The position numbers were made by a program, and so were the translations under genes. A DNA stretch of 64,000 bases, taken from Dehalobacter sp. (GTDB taxonomy: Bacteria > Bacillota > Desulfitobacteriia > Desulfitobacteriales > Syntrophobotulaceae). Positions 40,410 through 49,228 of the stretch are shown one piece after another. Within the stretch, counting starts at the first letter, position 1, and every line of letters begins with the position of its first letter. The stretch covers positions 124,001-188,000 of the forward strand of contig JAMPIU010000206.1 in the NCBI GenBank assembly GCA_023667845.1, in the 5' to 3' direction. The notes under the pieces were generated by a model. That model had not been told where the DNA came from. It worked only from the letters and a program-made list of their open reading frames with translations, and did no database searches.

Positions 40410-40757
40410 ATGGAAAAACATTTTCTTAAAAACATTGATTTTGGTAAAGTTCTGGATATGGCTTCTTTGGTAGATTACCAGAACGGTCAGGTCGTCAGCA
40501 GAACGCTGGCCCAGAGCAAAGCCTTAAGTCTGACACTTTTTGCGTTTGATCTGGGAGAAGAGATCAGCTCCCACTCCTCTGGCGGAGATGCGATGGTCTA
40601 CATCCTTGATGGCAGTGCCCGGATCACGATCGGATCTCAGGACTATGTGCTGGAAAAAGGCCAGACCATCGTCATGCCTGCAGCTATCCCGCACGCAATA
40701 TTTGCTGCCGCGAAATTCAAAATGCTATTGATCGTTGTATTCAATATTGACTCATAA
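40410..40757 (+). CDS. Cupin-domain protein
   Basis: 115 residues from the ATG after AAGGAAGTGATCC (a GTG 27 bases upstream is less likely). Cupin motif 1 GEEISSHSSGGDAMVYILDGSARI and motif 2 YVLEKGQTIVMPAAIPHAIFA are recognisable, but several usual metal ligands in motif 1 are Ser instead of His, so metal binding may be altered. Role unknown. It is followed by a hairpin. Confidence 0.72.
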   Translation: MEKHFLKNIDFGKVLDMASLVDYQNGQVVSRTLAQSKALSLTLFAFDLGEEISSHSSGGDAMVYILDGSARITIGSQDYVLEKGQTIVMPAAIPHAIFAAAKFKMLLIVVFNIDS

Positions 40758-40772
40758 TAGACTTTGCTTACA

Positions 40773-40804
40773 CAAGAACCCCCCTGCAATCGGGAGGTTT
40801 CTTG
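40773..40804 (+). terminator. Hairpin downstream of the cupin gene
   Basis: CAAGAACCCCC pairs with GGGAGGTTTCTTG with one bulge. The T-tract is weak, so it may serve both converging genes. Confidence 0.5.
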
Positions 40805-40907
40805 CTTCTGATGATCTTCGGCTTTTCTAATATTTTACTGCCTTATTTTAATCGGATATTTTTGGTTCAATATTCTATCTACGCTATCAGCTTATCTGTA
40901 TACCTTC

Positions 40908-42854
40908 CTATCGTTTGAAGCCTCTTCCGCCTCCCGGCCCGCCGCCGGATCCGGACTGAGTGGTTCCGGCTCTGCCGCCCATTCCTCCGCTATAGGAACC
41001 GACATTCGTAACCTTCTCTGAAATCGCAACCTCTTCGTAGCATGTTCCAGCCGTATAGGTCCCACCTGAATAGAGACCGTTTGCAGAGGTGCCTGTTGAA
41101 CTCCCTCCATAATAAATCTTGTAGGTTGTGCCTTTGGTTAATTCTGATGAACATACGACCAGGTTCCGGAACGTTTTGGTCGGCGCAAAAGTAAGCACTT
41201 CTTTTCCATCTGCATTTTCGATCCTGACGATCGTACCGGCCTGCTGATCAGACGGCAGGTTAATGTTCAAAGAGTAGAAAGATGAATTCGTATCCGGAGC
41301 CTCTGCCATGCCTGCGCTGCCTGCCGCTACCAGGAACCCGCCGGTTACGGTGAATGATCCGGTATAATCCAGAGCACCGTTACCGTTGTCCGTTGGTCCG
41401 TTGACAATCACTTTTCCATCGGTCATGGTGACCGATCCGTTGATATCAATTCCATCACCACCTGAATCAACAACGATGGTACCACCATTGATGCTCATAC
41501 TGCAGTCACCCGAAGACGCAAAATTATTTTGACCCGGCCGGCCATTCACCGAGGAAGAATCTGTGCCGCCTGCACCGTTGATACCATCGTCGCTTGACTT
41601 CACGTTCATATCCCCGCCATGGATATTGATCACAGTACTTTCAATTCCTTCATAAGATTTCGCAATCGTAACCTCCCCGGCGTTAATATCCAGCGTTGCA
41701 TCAGAATGCATCCCGTCATCACCGGCTGTAATATTAATCTTTCCGCCGCTTACCGTTAAACTGTCGTTGGAATGGATCGCATCGTCCGCCGAGTCAATGC
41801 TGATCGTACCACCTTCAATCGTAATTGCCAAACCGGCCTTGAACCCTTTCATACTGGCAGTTGACGTACTGTCATCGGTCGAAGTTGCTTTGGCCGCGGC
41901 ACCGCCGGGTCTCATCATACTTGAATTTGTGTTTATATTAATGCTGTTGGCGCTGCCCCCGCCGGACGTAATATCAATCGTTCCGTCTGTACACCAAATG
42001 CTTGTTTCAGCCTGCATCCCGTCTTCACCGGCGGTAATATGGATTGTTCCTGCTTCGATCAGGATAAAGCCTTTAGCAACATCCGTATCATTAGAAGATT
42101 TAAACCCGTCATCTCCTGCATTCACCGTGATACTGCCATCTTTAACGGCGATGAAATCACGGCCAATGATCCCGTTATTCACGGCATCGACGGAAATGTT
42201 GCCGCTCACGATTCTAAGTTCATCTTTACTCGTTATACCATTTTTGAAGTTAGCTTTGACATTCAATGATCCGCTGCCATTGATCGTCAGGTCACTTTTG
42301 TTGAAGATCACTGCATTCGGTTCCTCTTCTTTAGGATCCGAGTAAGTGTAGGATGAGCCGTCCTTCAGCGTATTTTTCGTGCCGTCCGCCAGGGTAATGA
42401 CGGTCTTCTCAGATTTCAGCACATAAATAGGTGCACTGGTTGAACAGGTCATATCGACACCATTCAGGATCAGTCTGACGGTTTTGCTGTCCTCGGTGTA
42501 GACGATAATCTGAGCATCGGCAATTGTGCCGCTGACAACATACGTACCTGCAGATAGAATGGTTACAACATTATCGGCAACGCTGACTCCGTTTCCCTCT
42601 GTCTTCATGGAGTCCCCTGAAAAAGTAATATGCGAGGCTTTGGTATCATCCCATTCCGCATAGGTATCTTCGTCGTCATAATCAACGGAAATACGGTTCT
42701 CAGTACTGTCCAGGACGGCACCGGAGCTGTCCAATTCCGCTGTCTTCTGTGAAGAACAAGCTGTTAACGTTAAAAGGGATACGCATAATATGGCAATCAT
42801 GCCAATGGAAATTATTTTTTTCTTGGGGATCTTGGGGGTCTTAGGGCCCATCAA
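40908..42854 (-). CDS. Lipoprotein with DUF4353 beta-helix (carbohydrate-binding domain-like)
   Basis: 648 residues. Lipoprotein signal with LLTLTAC near residue 33. The body (about 55-560) is a repetitive beta-solenoid with recurring units such as ITAGEDGMQAE, IDSADDAIHSNDSLTVSGGKI and SSDDGINGAGG, matching DUF4353 proteins annotated as carbohydrate-binding domain-containing. The D-D-G/A-I/M-H-S repeats could bind calcium or sugar. The C-terminus is Gly-rich (GGMGGRAG, GGGPGGGRGFKR). Predicted to sit on the outer face of the membrane; function unknown. Confidence 0.8.
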   Translation of the reverse strand: MMGPKTPKIPKKKIISIGMIAILCVSLLTLTACSSQKTAELDSSGAVLDSTENRISVDYDDEDTYAEWDDTKASHITFSGDSMKTEGNGVSVADNVVTILSAGTYVVSGTIADAQIIVYTEDSKTVRLILNGVDMTCSTSAPIYVLKSEKTVITLADGTKNTLKDGSSYTYSDPKEEEPNAVIFNKSDLTINGSGSLNVKANFKNGITSKDELRIVSGNISVDAVNNGIIGRDFIAVKDGSITVNAGDDGFKSSNDTDVAKGFILIEAGTIHITAGEDGMQAETSIWCTDGTIDITSGGGSANSININTNSSMMRPGGAAAKATSTDDSTSTASMKGFKAGLAITIEGGTISIDSADDAIHSNDSLTVSGGKINITAGDDGMHSDATLDINAGEVTIAKSYEGIESTVINIHGGDMNVKSSDDGINGAGGTDSSSVNGRPGQNNFASSGDCSMSINGGTIVVDSGGDGIDINGSVTMTDGKVIVNGPTDNGNGALDYTGSFTVTGGFLVAAGSAGMAEAPDTNSSFYSLNINLPSDQQAGTIVRIENADGKEVLTFAPTKTFRNLVVCSSELTKGTTYKIYYGGSSTGTSANGLYSGGTYTAGTCYEEVAISEKVTNVGSYSGGMGGRAGTTQSGSGGGPGGGRGFKR

Positions 42855-43098
42855 TCTTCATCCTTTCCAGGAATCTTTTTTTTGTGATTGTACAACAGGT
42901 TTGTGACTACGAGGTGTAAGCAATGTGACAAAATGATGAAAACATTCAACAAACAACAATTAAAAGCCAGTTCAGATCGAACCGGCCTTATACTAGGTAT
43001 CCTATACTATTGTAATTCTCTTTCATCTGTCCATTGTCACAAAAAAATTCTCATAACAGATTTGTCATGCTGTCTTGTGGTAGCTTTTACGTATGTTT

Positions 43099-43986
43099 TT
43101 ACTTGTCTATCTCTTTATCTTTCTGATCTTGATAAGGGTCAAGATGGATATTCACACGGGTGTTTTTCAACTTGTCACTCATGTCCTTTTTCAGGATTCC
43201 GATAATATCATGCGCTTCCTTGACGGTAACGTTGTGATCAATCGTAATATGAAAATCAATGTGTTTCATATTTCCTGATTTTCTTGTTTTAAGCTTGTGA
43301 TAATCTCTGAATTGATGACTGTGCTCAGAAATGATCTTTTCAATCTCAGCTTCTTCTTCATCAGAGAGCTTCGAGTCGAGAAGAAAGTTAAAGGCTGTTT
43401 TGCATAAGTGAAACGCTTCTTTGATGATCAGCAAAGCCACGATAACCGCGACAACAGAGTCCAGCACCGCAAATCCGGTGAGTTTAATCAGCAGGATTCC
43501 AACGCCGACGCCTAACGACGTATAAACATCGGTTTTTAGGTGAAGCGCATCTGCTTCCAAGGCCATCGATTCCTCTTCTTTGGCCACCTGATATAATTTT
43601 CTTGATACAACCAAATTGACAAGTGCCGATACAAACATTACCCCGATGGCAACAGCCGCCTGTTCAATCTCGGCAGGTTCAAATATTTTCTTAATAGCTT
43701 CAATAATAATCAGCGCCGCTGCGACAAAAATCAGAAGCCCTTCGACAAGTCCCGAAATATTTTCGATCTTTCCATGTCCGTAGGGATGATCCTTATCTGC
43801 CGGCTTCGTTGACTGTCTCACCGAGAAAAAGGCGACAATCGATGCGGCAAGGTCCATGCTTGAGTGGATCGCCTCGGAAATAATACTGACGGAACCACTC
43901 AAAATGCCCGCTATGATCTTAAATATGATCAGCGCAGTATTCGAAATAATGGATAACAATGCAAACTTGACTCTTCTGTCAGCCAC
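43099..43986 (-). CDS. Cation diffusion facilitator (CDF) metal exporter
   Basis: 295 residues from a GTG after GGGAGGAAG; the open frame runs further upstream but into the riboswitch region. Six membrane helices with the CDF site SGSVSIISEAIHSSMDLAAS (HxxxD, about 45) and DHPYGHGKIENISGL (about 72), then a C-terminal cytoplasmic ferredoxin-like dimer domain (GNMKHIDFHITIDHNVTVKEAHDI). It would export a divalent cation by proton antiport. The NiCo riboswitch upstream points to nickel/cobalt as inducers, hence probable substrates. Confidence 0.9.
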   Translation of the reverse strand: MADRRVKFALLSIISNTALIIFKIIAGILSGSVSIISEAIHSSMDLAASIVAFFSVRQSTKPADKDHPYGHGKIENISGLVEGLLIFVAAALIIIEAIKKIFEPAEIEQAAVAIGVMFVSALVNLVVSRKLYQVAKEEESMALEADALHLKTDVYTSLGVGVGILLIKLTGFAVLDSVVAVIVALLIIKEAFHLCKTAFNFLLDSKLSDEEEAEIEKIISEHSHQFRDYHKLKTRKSGNMKHIDFHITIDHNVTVKEAHDIIGILKKDMSDKLKNTRVNIHLDPYQDQKDKEIDK

Positions 43987-44128
43987 AGCTTTTCTTCCTC
44001 CCAAAATCACCAAAAATATCAATTTCTTAAAATTCAACCTAGTACCTTGTCGACTCTGAAATGATAATATAATGGCGAGCAGATTTCTTAAAAGACAAGG
44101 CAAATGATTGAGAAACCCCTTCTTATAT

Positions 44129-44168
44129 AAAAAAACTGCGGAACTATAGTTGTTGGAAATATAGTCCC
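44129..44168 (-). terminator. Riboswitch expression-platform terminator upstream of the CDF gene
   Basis: Minus-strand RNA: GGGACTATA pairs with TATAGTTCC (one GU) across an 11-base loop, followed by GCAG and seven T. The 5' arm includes the GGGAC end of the aptamer, so ligand-bound aptamer and terminator exclude each other. Confidence 0.82.
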
Positions 44169-44250
44169 ACAGGGTTTGTCTCCTGCTGCCGTATACCGGC
44201 CCAGCCTTATACACCCAAATCAAATGTTAAGTGTATCGGCCTGATCGATG
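44164..44250 (-). ncRNA. NiCo (czcD-type) riboswitch upstream of the CDF gene
   Basis: Minus-strand sequence has the ordered NiCo landmarks: ATCAGGCC, a stem ATACAC/GTGTAT, GGCTGGGCC, CGGCAGCAGG, and CCTGTGGGAC at the 3' end. The order and spacing match the copy before the P-type ATPase and the known four-way-junction NiCo aptamer; the first motif reads GATCAGG here rather than GAGCAGG. Binding of Ni/Co would prevent the overlapping terminator and turn on the exporter. Confidence 0.82.
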
Positions 44251-44347
44251 CGCAATATTTTTTGATAAATCAAAAACTAGTATATTTGAAAACAACCTCT
44301 ACTGTCAATATCGTTTTGCCTAAAACTTGAGTAGCTCTACCTTAAAT

Positions 44348-44761
44348 TTAGGATAGCTCCCTGCGTTTAAATACCATTGCAATCAAGCACACCAATCCTG
44401 CTGCCGTCCCGGCCCAGCCGGCCACTTGGAACAGCTGAACGTAGCCGGATGCAGTCCCGGCAATATCGAGTATCCCCTTCAGCAAACTGCCTACGGTTAA
44501 TACCGCAATGCCGGAATTATAGATATTGTAAAACAAACGATAGTTTCTGCGATCGCTGATCCGGGGAACGATCAGCCCCAGAGTAAAATAGAACAATGCG
44601 CCGCCCAGAAGCGGATACAGAAACATCAGGGTCATTGCCGCCGAACGAACCCCATGACCGAACTGTGCATAGATATTATTGACAGCAATAGATACCGCTG
44701 TGAGTATCAGATAGACAATCACTGTTTTACGGATCTGCCGTGATCCTTCCCTACTATTCAT
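44348..44761 (-). CDS. Four-helix integral membrane protein, function unknown
   Basis: 137 residues from the ATG that overlaps the end of the phosphodiester glycosidase gene (8-base overlap), so probably translated by coupling. Four hydrophobic segments are visible (about 15-32, 43-66, 85-103, 108-131) with short basic loops. No family is recognised. Its fixed link to the upstream glycosidase gene suggests a shared envelope role. Confidence 0.65.
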   Translation of the reverse strand: MNSREGSRQIRKTVIVYLILTAVSIAVNNIYAQFGHGVRSAAMTLMFLYPLLGGALFYFTLGLIVPRISDRRNYRLFYNIYNSGIAVLTVGSLLKGILDIAGTASGYVQLFQVAGWAGTAAGLVCLIAMVFKRRELS

Positions 44762-45698
44762 TACCGATATAGACAATGTCGCTCACCTCTCTCTGCTGAG
44801 AACTCCTGCCATCGGTCGGATGATTGACGATTTCTCCGTTAAAGTACATGGTCGAAGAGCCTCCTCCATCCAAATTATACGCAACCGTACATCCTCTCTC
44901 GGCAAACTCCTGCGCAAGCTCCAGCAAAGAAAGTCCTGCGCTCTCTTCCGTCCGGCCGTCAGAGACAATTACGATATAATGCAGACCGGAGACCTGACCG
45001 ATCGCGGTCCTCGGATTGCTATTTTTGGACTGGGATACCTCACTGGTACTGTCCACCACAATTTTCCCATTTTCGATCAGGGCCGGTCCAAATGAAAGCA
45101 CCTGCCAGGTATTTGTCAGGGAATCAGCACTAACCGCATTTTCATTAATAATTGAGAAGTTCCCGACGTCGTCAATCACCAAGGCTTCATCGTTTCCGGC
45201 CTCCCGGGCCGTATCCCTGTACAAGACGCCATTGCGTAAAACATAACCGTTATTTCTGAATCCATAGTAGTCGCCATTGATCGCGAAAACTGCCTGATGT
45301 TCTTCGGCCATATCCGAGGTTGTTTCCTTGAGATTGCGCCCAAAGCTGTTTTCAGCCAACGCCGTTTTCAGGTAAGACGCATCGCTAAGCTGGATATCGG
45401 CGACATAAATGGTTGTGTCATACGCCTGCACCGCATCAATTGTTATTTTGATATTTTTATCCTGATAAGAATGATCGGTAACCGCAGCTTTAGTCTCCGA
45501 CCCGGACTCGGTCGGATCCTCTGCTGCACTTTGCTGCTCAGAGGATGTATTTTGCTGTTCGGCAGCCTCACGCTGCTTGACTTCGGTCACGTTCTTTGGA
45601 ATTACAAAGGTATCCAGCAGAACAAAAACAAAAGAAAATGTCAGTAAAACAGCTAAGACGGCCGCCCAACGGTAGGGTTTGGCTAAGAATTTTTTCAT
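44754..45698 (-). CDS. Membrane-anchored phosphodiester glycosidase family protein (NAGPA/DUF2233)
   Basis: 314 residues from the ATG at 45698. One N-terminal membrane anchor (about 10-33) and a Glu/Gln/Ser-rich linker precede an extracytoplasmic NAGPA domain. Its motifs are FAINGDYYGFRNNGYVLRNG, SFGPALIENG, NPRTAIGQ and CTVAYNLDGGGSSTMYFNG, the family catalytic region. Related enzymes remove GlcNAc from phosphodiesters or act on exopolysaccharide. The precise substrate is unknown. Confidence 0.85.
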   Translation of the reverse strand: MKKFLAKPYRWAAVLAVLLTFSFVFVLLDTFVIPKNVTEVKQREAAEQQNTSSEQQSAAEDPTESGSETKAAVTDHSYQDKNIKITIDAVQAYDTTIYVADIQLSDASYLKTALAENSFGRNLKETTSDMAEEHQAVFAINGDYYGFRNNGYVLRNGVLYRDTAREAGNDEALVIDDVGNFSIINENAVSADSLTNTWQVLSFGPALIENGKIVVDSTSEVSQSKNSNPRTAIGQVSGLHYIVIVSDGRTEESAGLSLLELAQEFAERGCTVAYNLDGGGSSTMYFNGEIVNHPTDGRSSQQREVSDIVYIGNE

Positions 45699-45798
45699 GT
45701 TGCCAATGAACACTCCTGTCTTCTGTCATCGATTTCTGTTTTATATTAAATGACCCATGTGACAGTTTGATGAACTATTGATGAGCATTCATTGAATA

Positions 45799-48345
45799 TT
45801 ATGTTCTTTTCCAGCGCTTAAACCCTTTGACAACCTCATACCATCCGACAGATACGACGGCCAAAGCAGCGGCCAGGATAAGCTGTTTCCAGGACAACGG
45901 CGCGAGCTTCAATAAGTGATTCAGCGGCGTATAGATAATAAGAAGCAATCCTGCTATTGTCCCAATATTTACCATCCACATAACCTTATCTCTGATCAGT
46001 TTCGCAAAAGACCGAAAAGCAGAATCCGTATTGGAGCTGTTCACCTGAACCAGCACTAGGTTTGCCAGCAAAATAATCGCTAGTGCCATGGTCCTGGCCA
46101 GAGAAGCCTGATCAGGATGGTTGTTTAAAATAGTGAAATAGGTTACGAATGATGCACCAAAGATCACGAGACCCTGTAGGACACTTTTAGTCAGTATTTT
46201 TGCAGTGAGCAGCTTTTCGTCGGGACTGCGCGGAGGCTGATCCATGATATCCCGTTCGGCCGGCTGCCGCTCCAGCACAATTGAACAGGTGGGGTCAATA
46301 ACAACTTCAAGCAGTACCACGTGCAGCGGCAACAGCAAAAGACTCGCCGGACTGATTCCCAGGAAGGGTGCAAGTAAAGAGGCAAATGCGATCGGGATAT
46401 GAATCGTGAAGACATAGCCAACGGCTTTTCTGATGTTATCATAGATTCTTCGGCCATCCTTAATGGTATCAACAATGGTTGAAAAGTTGTCATCCAGCAG
46501 GACCAAATCGGCAGCCTCACGAGAAACCTCAGAACCGCGCTTGCCCATCGCAATCCCAATATCGGCATATTTCAAGGCTGGCGCATCATTGACGCCGTCT
46601 CCGGTCATCGCGACGATCTCGCCGTTATCTTTAAAAGCTTTGACAATTCTCATTTTGTGTTCCGGAATTACCCTGGAAAAGATACTGACATCCTTGACTT
46701 TCTCACGCAATTCTTCCTCGCTCATTTGATTCAGCTCATCGCCGGTGATAATCTTATCGCAGTTCGGCATGTTAATCTGCCTGGCAATCGTGCTTGCGGT
46801 AATCCCGTTATCTCCGGTGATCATAACGACCCGGACCCCGGCTTTGTTGCAGATTTGAATATCCTGCTTAACAGATTCCCGCGGCGGGTCGGCAAGACCC
46901 ACCATGCCACAAAGCTGCAGCCGGCATTCCGGCAGGGTGTCCGGGACTTCCTCTTTGCCGGCCAGTACCATTTGGCCAACGGCAATCACCCGCAGACCCT
47001 GCTGCGACATTTCTCTGATTTTGTGCTCGGCAACTTTTCTCTCCTGATCCGTCAGACTGCATACGTCCAGAATACGTTCAGGCGAGCCTTTGGCTGCAAC
47101 CACAAGCTCATTTTCATTTTGCCAGACGTGTCCCATCATCTTGGTCTGGTCCGTGAACGCATATTCTTTGATCAGCTCTCCGCCAAAAAGGAGCTCTCTG
47201 CCTATCCCTTGCACTTCACAGTAAGCAATCATAGCCTTCTCCATCGGGTCATAGGCATCCGGCTCGCAGCCCATGCCCATAATCCGGATCAACCCTTCGC
47301 CATCGTCGTTCAGACTCCAGGTATCCCGGACCGTCATTTGGTTCATGGTAATGGTACCTGTTTTATCGACGCAAAGAACGGATACAGCCCCGAGCGTTTC
47401 TACGGACGACAATCTTCTGACCAATGACTGCTTTTTAGCCAGCCGCCAGGCACCCATCGATAGAAACACGGTCAAAATAACAGGAAACTCCTCCGGGATC
47501 ATGGCCATGGCCAGGGTGATCCCAGACAAAATGCTTTCAATGACCCGTTCACTGCCAACATGGTCCGGCAGATTGAAATAGGTCACGACTCCGACCAGTG
47601 CGAATAAGACTGCGGCAATCCCCGCGCACAGCTTGACCAGTTTTCCGGTTTGTTTTTCCAACGGGGTCGGACGGTCAGGCGCGGCGGCTATTTCCTGCCC
47701 GATTTTTCCGTATTCGGTAGCCGGGCCGATTTTATCGACCCTGATCGCTCCGGTGCCCTGGGTAACCAGCGTCCCGGCGTAGCAATAGTCCCGTCGCCAG
47801 TATTCTTTGCTGTCGAGGGACAATTCCCCATCGGCAGCCTTATCTCCGTAGACAGCTTTCCAGACACCTGCCGATTCGCCGGTCAGCGAGGATTCATCGA
47901 CACAGAGTGTACTCGCTTTTAAAACTGTGCCATCCGCCGGCACTTTGACGCCTTCAGCAATAAACATGATGTCGCCGGGCACCAGGTCCGAACTGTTGAT
48001 GATTTGTGTCATTCCATCGCGCAGCACGGAAATCTTCGGCGTGGATAAATCCTTCAAAGCCCTAAGTGTTTGATCGGTTTTCCATTCCTGGATGACTTCT
48101 ATGCTGATAATCCCGACAACAAAAACAAGCATGATGGCGCCGTCCCGAGGTTCTCCGAGGATAAAATAGATCACAGCCGCAATGAGCAGCAGCAAAAACA
48201 TTGGTTCACTGATCACCTGCAGGATCTTGTGCAGAAAGCTTTCTTTTTTTTCAGGTACCAGCTCATTCTTCCCGAACCTTTCCTGAAGCTGTCTGGCTTC
48301 GAAACTTGAGAGTCCCTGCAGTTCCCTGATTTGTTGTTCTGTCAT
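45799..48345 (-). CDS. P2-type cation-transporting ATPase, NiCo-riboswitch controlled
   Basis: 848 residues from the ATG after GGAGGCATCTGT. Phosphorylation motif VLCVDKTGTIT, TGES (LTGESAGVW), MVGLADPPRES, VVMITGDNGITA and MTGDGVNDAPALKYADIGIAMG are all present, with about ten membrane helices. The M4 motif is PEEFP rather than the PEGLP of calcium pumps. It is usually annotated as a calcium-transporting or PMA-like ATPase, but a NiCo aptamer with terminator directly upstream suggests export of nickel or cobalt. The cargo is inferred. Confidence 0.9.
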   Translation of the reverse strand: MTEQQIRELQGLSSFEARQLQERFGKNELVPEKKESFLHKILQVISEPMFLLLLIAAVIYFILGEPRDGAIMLVFVVGIISIEVIQEWKTDQTLRALKDLSTPKISVLRDGMTQIINSSDLVPGDIMFIAEGVKVPADGTVLKASTLCVDESSLTGESAGVWKAVYGDKAADGELSLDSKEYWRRDYCYAGTLVTQGTGAIRVDKIGPATEYGKIGQEIAAAPDRPTPLEKQTGKLVKLCAGIAAVLFALVGVVTYFNLPDHVGSERVIESILSGITLAMAMIPEEFPVILTVFLSMGAWRLAKKQSLVRRLSSVETLGAVSVLCVDKTGTITMNQMTVRDTWSLNDDGEGLIRIMGMGCEPDAYDPMEKAMIAYCEVQGIGRELLFGGELIKEYAFTDQTKMMGHVWQNENELVVAAKGSPERILDVCSLTDQERKVAEHKIREMSQQGLRVIAVGQMVLAGKEEVPDTLPECRLQLCGMVGLADPPRESVKQDIQICNKAGVRVVMITGDNGITASTIARQINMPNCDKIITGDELNQMSEEELREKVKDVSIFSRVIPEHKMRIVKAFKDNGEIVAMTGDGVNDAPALKYADIGIAMGKRGSEVSREAADLVLLDDNFSTIVDTIKDGRRIYDNIRKAVGYVFTIHIPIAFASLLAPFLGISPASLLLLPLHVVLLEVVIDPTCSIVLERQPAERDIMDQPPRSPDEKLLTAKILTKSVLQGLVIFGASFVTYFTILNNHPDQASLARTMALAIILLANLVLVQVNSSNTDSAFRSFAKLIRDKVMWMVNIGTIAGLLLIIYTPLNHLLKLAPLSWKQLILAAALAVVSVGWYEVVKGFKRWKRT

Positions 48346-48377
48346 ACAGATGCCTCCATTATTGTCTTGAAGGATAT

Positions 48378-48415
48378 AAAAATACCTGTAGAACATTTTA
48401 CTGTCCCACAGGTAT
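48378..48415 (-). terminator. Riboswitch expression-platform terminator upstream of the P-type ATPase
   Basis: Minus-strand RNA: ATACCTGT pairs with ACAGGTAT, with an inner GGACA/TGTTC stem, followed by TTTTATAT. Its 5' half is the 3' end of the NiCo aptamer. Confidence 0.82.
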
Positions 48416-48490
48416 ATGTATATCATCACCTGCTGCCCATCGGGCCCAGCCCCATGAACTTGTTTCCAAGTTCATCGCCTGCTCAGTTTG
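48400..48490 (-). ncRNA. NiCo (czcD-type) riboswitch upstream of the P-type ATPase
   Basis: The landmarks appear in order: ACTGAGCAGGC, stem ATGAACTTG/CAAGTTCAT, GGGCTGGGCCC, GGGCAGCAGGT, then ACCTGTGGGACAGT. This agrees closely with the published NiCo aptamer consensus (CUGAGCAGGC ... GGCAGCAG ... CUGUGGGACAG). The overlapping terminator implies a genetic ON switch on Ni/Co binding. Confidence 0.9.
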
Positions 48491-48712
48491 TACTGTAGAT
48501 TGATATGCAGTGCAAAGAGATAGTTGAATTTTACCATATTGTTTTTTTTAAAGCAATATTTTATGAAAATTTTATTTAGACGATTTGATTTAGATATTTT
48601 AAGGCATCCGCTTTTTTAAATGAATAATTAATTGAATTTTAGTGGACATTTAATAAATATCGTATACGATTGAAAAGGGATCAATTTTTAGTATTACGCA
48701 AAGGACATATGA

Positions 48713-49204
48713 ATGACAACACCTAAGACAAATAAACAGAAAGATATTTTCCATATCGGCTTTGAAATCGGTTTGCTGATGAAAGGCATTGACGGTCTAC
48801 TAGAAATTATCGGCAGTATCTTGCTGCTGTTTCTGACGCCGGACCGGTACAACTGGCTGATACGCCTTTTGACGCAGCATGAATTATCTGAAGACCCGCA
48901 AGACTTGTTTGCCAATTACCTGATCCATTCCAGCCCCAGCTTTTCCTTCAGCACGCAGCATTTTGTGGTATTCTACCTGCTGTCACACGGGATCATCAAA
49001 TGCATTCTCGTCCTTCTGTTATGGCGCCAAAAACTGTGGGCTTACCCATTGGCCATTCTGTCCTTAATCTTGTTTGTCGTTTACCAGCTTTACCGCTATA
49101 CGTTCACACATTCCGCATTTTTGATTCTGCTTACGATCTTCGACGTGCTCATGATTTTCCTGACTTACAAAGAATCGAAACAAGTAAGATCTAAGGCTAT
49201 GTGA
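48713..49204 (+). CDS. DUF2127 family membrane protein
   Basis: 163 residues, ATG after AAAGGAC. Four hydrophobic segments, with GFEIGLLMKGIDGLLEIIGSILLLFL at the N-terminus and FYLLSHGIIKCILVLLLWRQKLWAYPLA in the middle, match DUF2127. Function unknown. It stands alone, divergent from the P-type ATPase and convergent with kimA. Confidence 0.8.
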   Translation: MTTPKTNKQKDIFHIGFEIGLLMKGIDGLLEIIGSILLLFLTPDRYNWLIRLLTQHELSEDPQDLFANYLIHSSPSFSFSTQHFVVFYLLSHGIIKCILVLLLWRQKLWAYPLAILSLILFVVYQLYRYTFTHSAFLILLTIFDVLMIFLTYKESKQVRSKAM

Positions 49205-49228
49205 TTCTGTCTGATCGGTCATTTAGTT

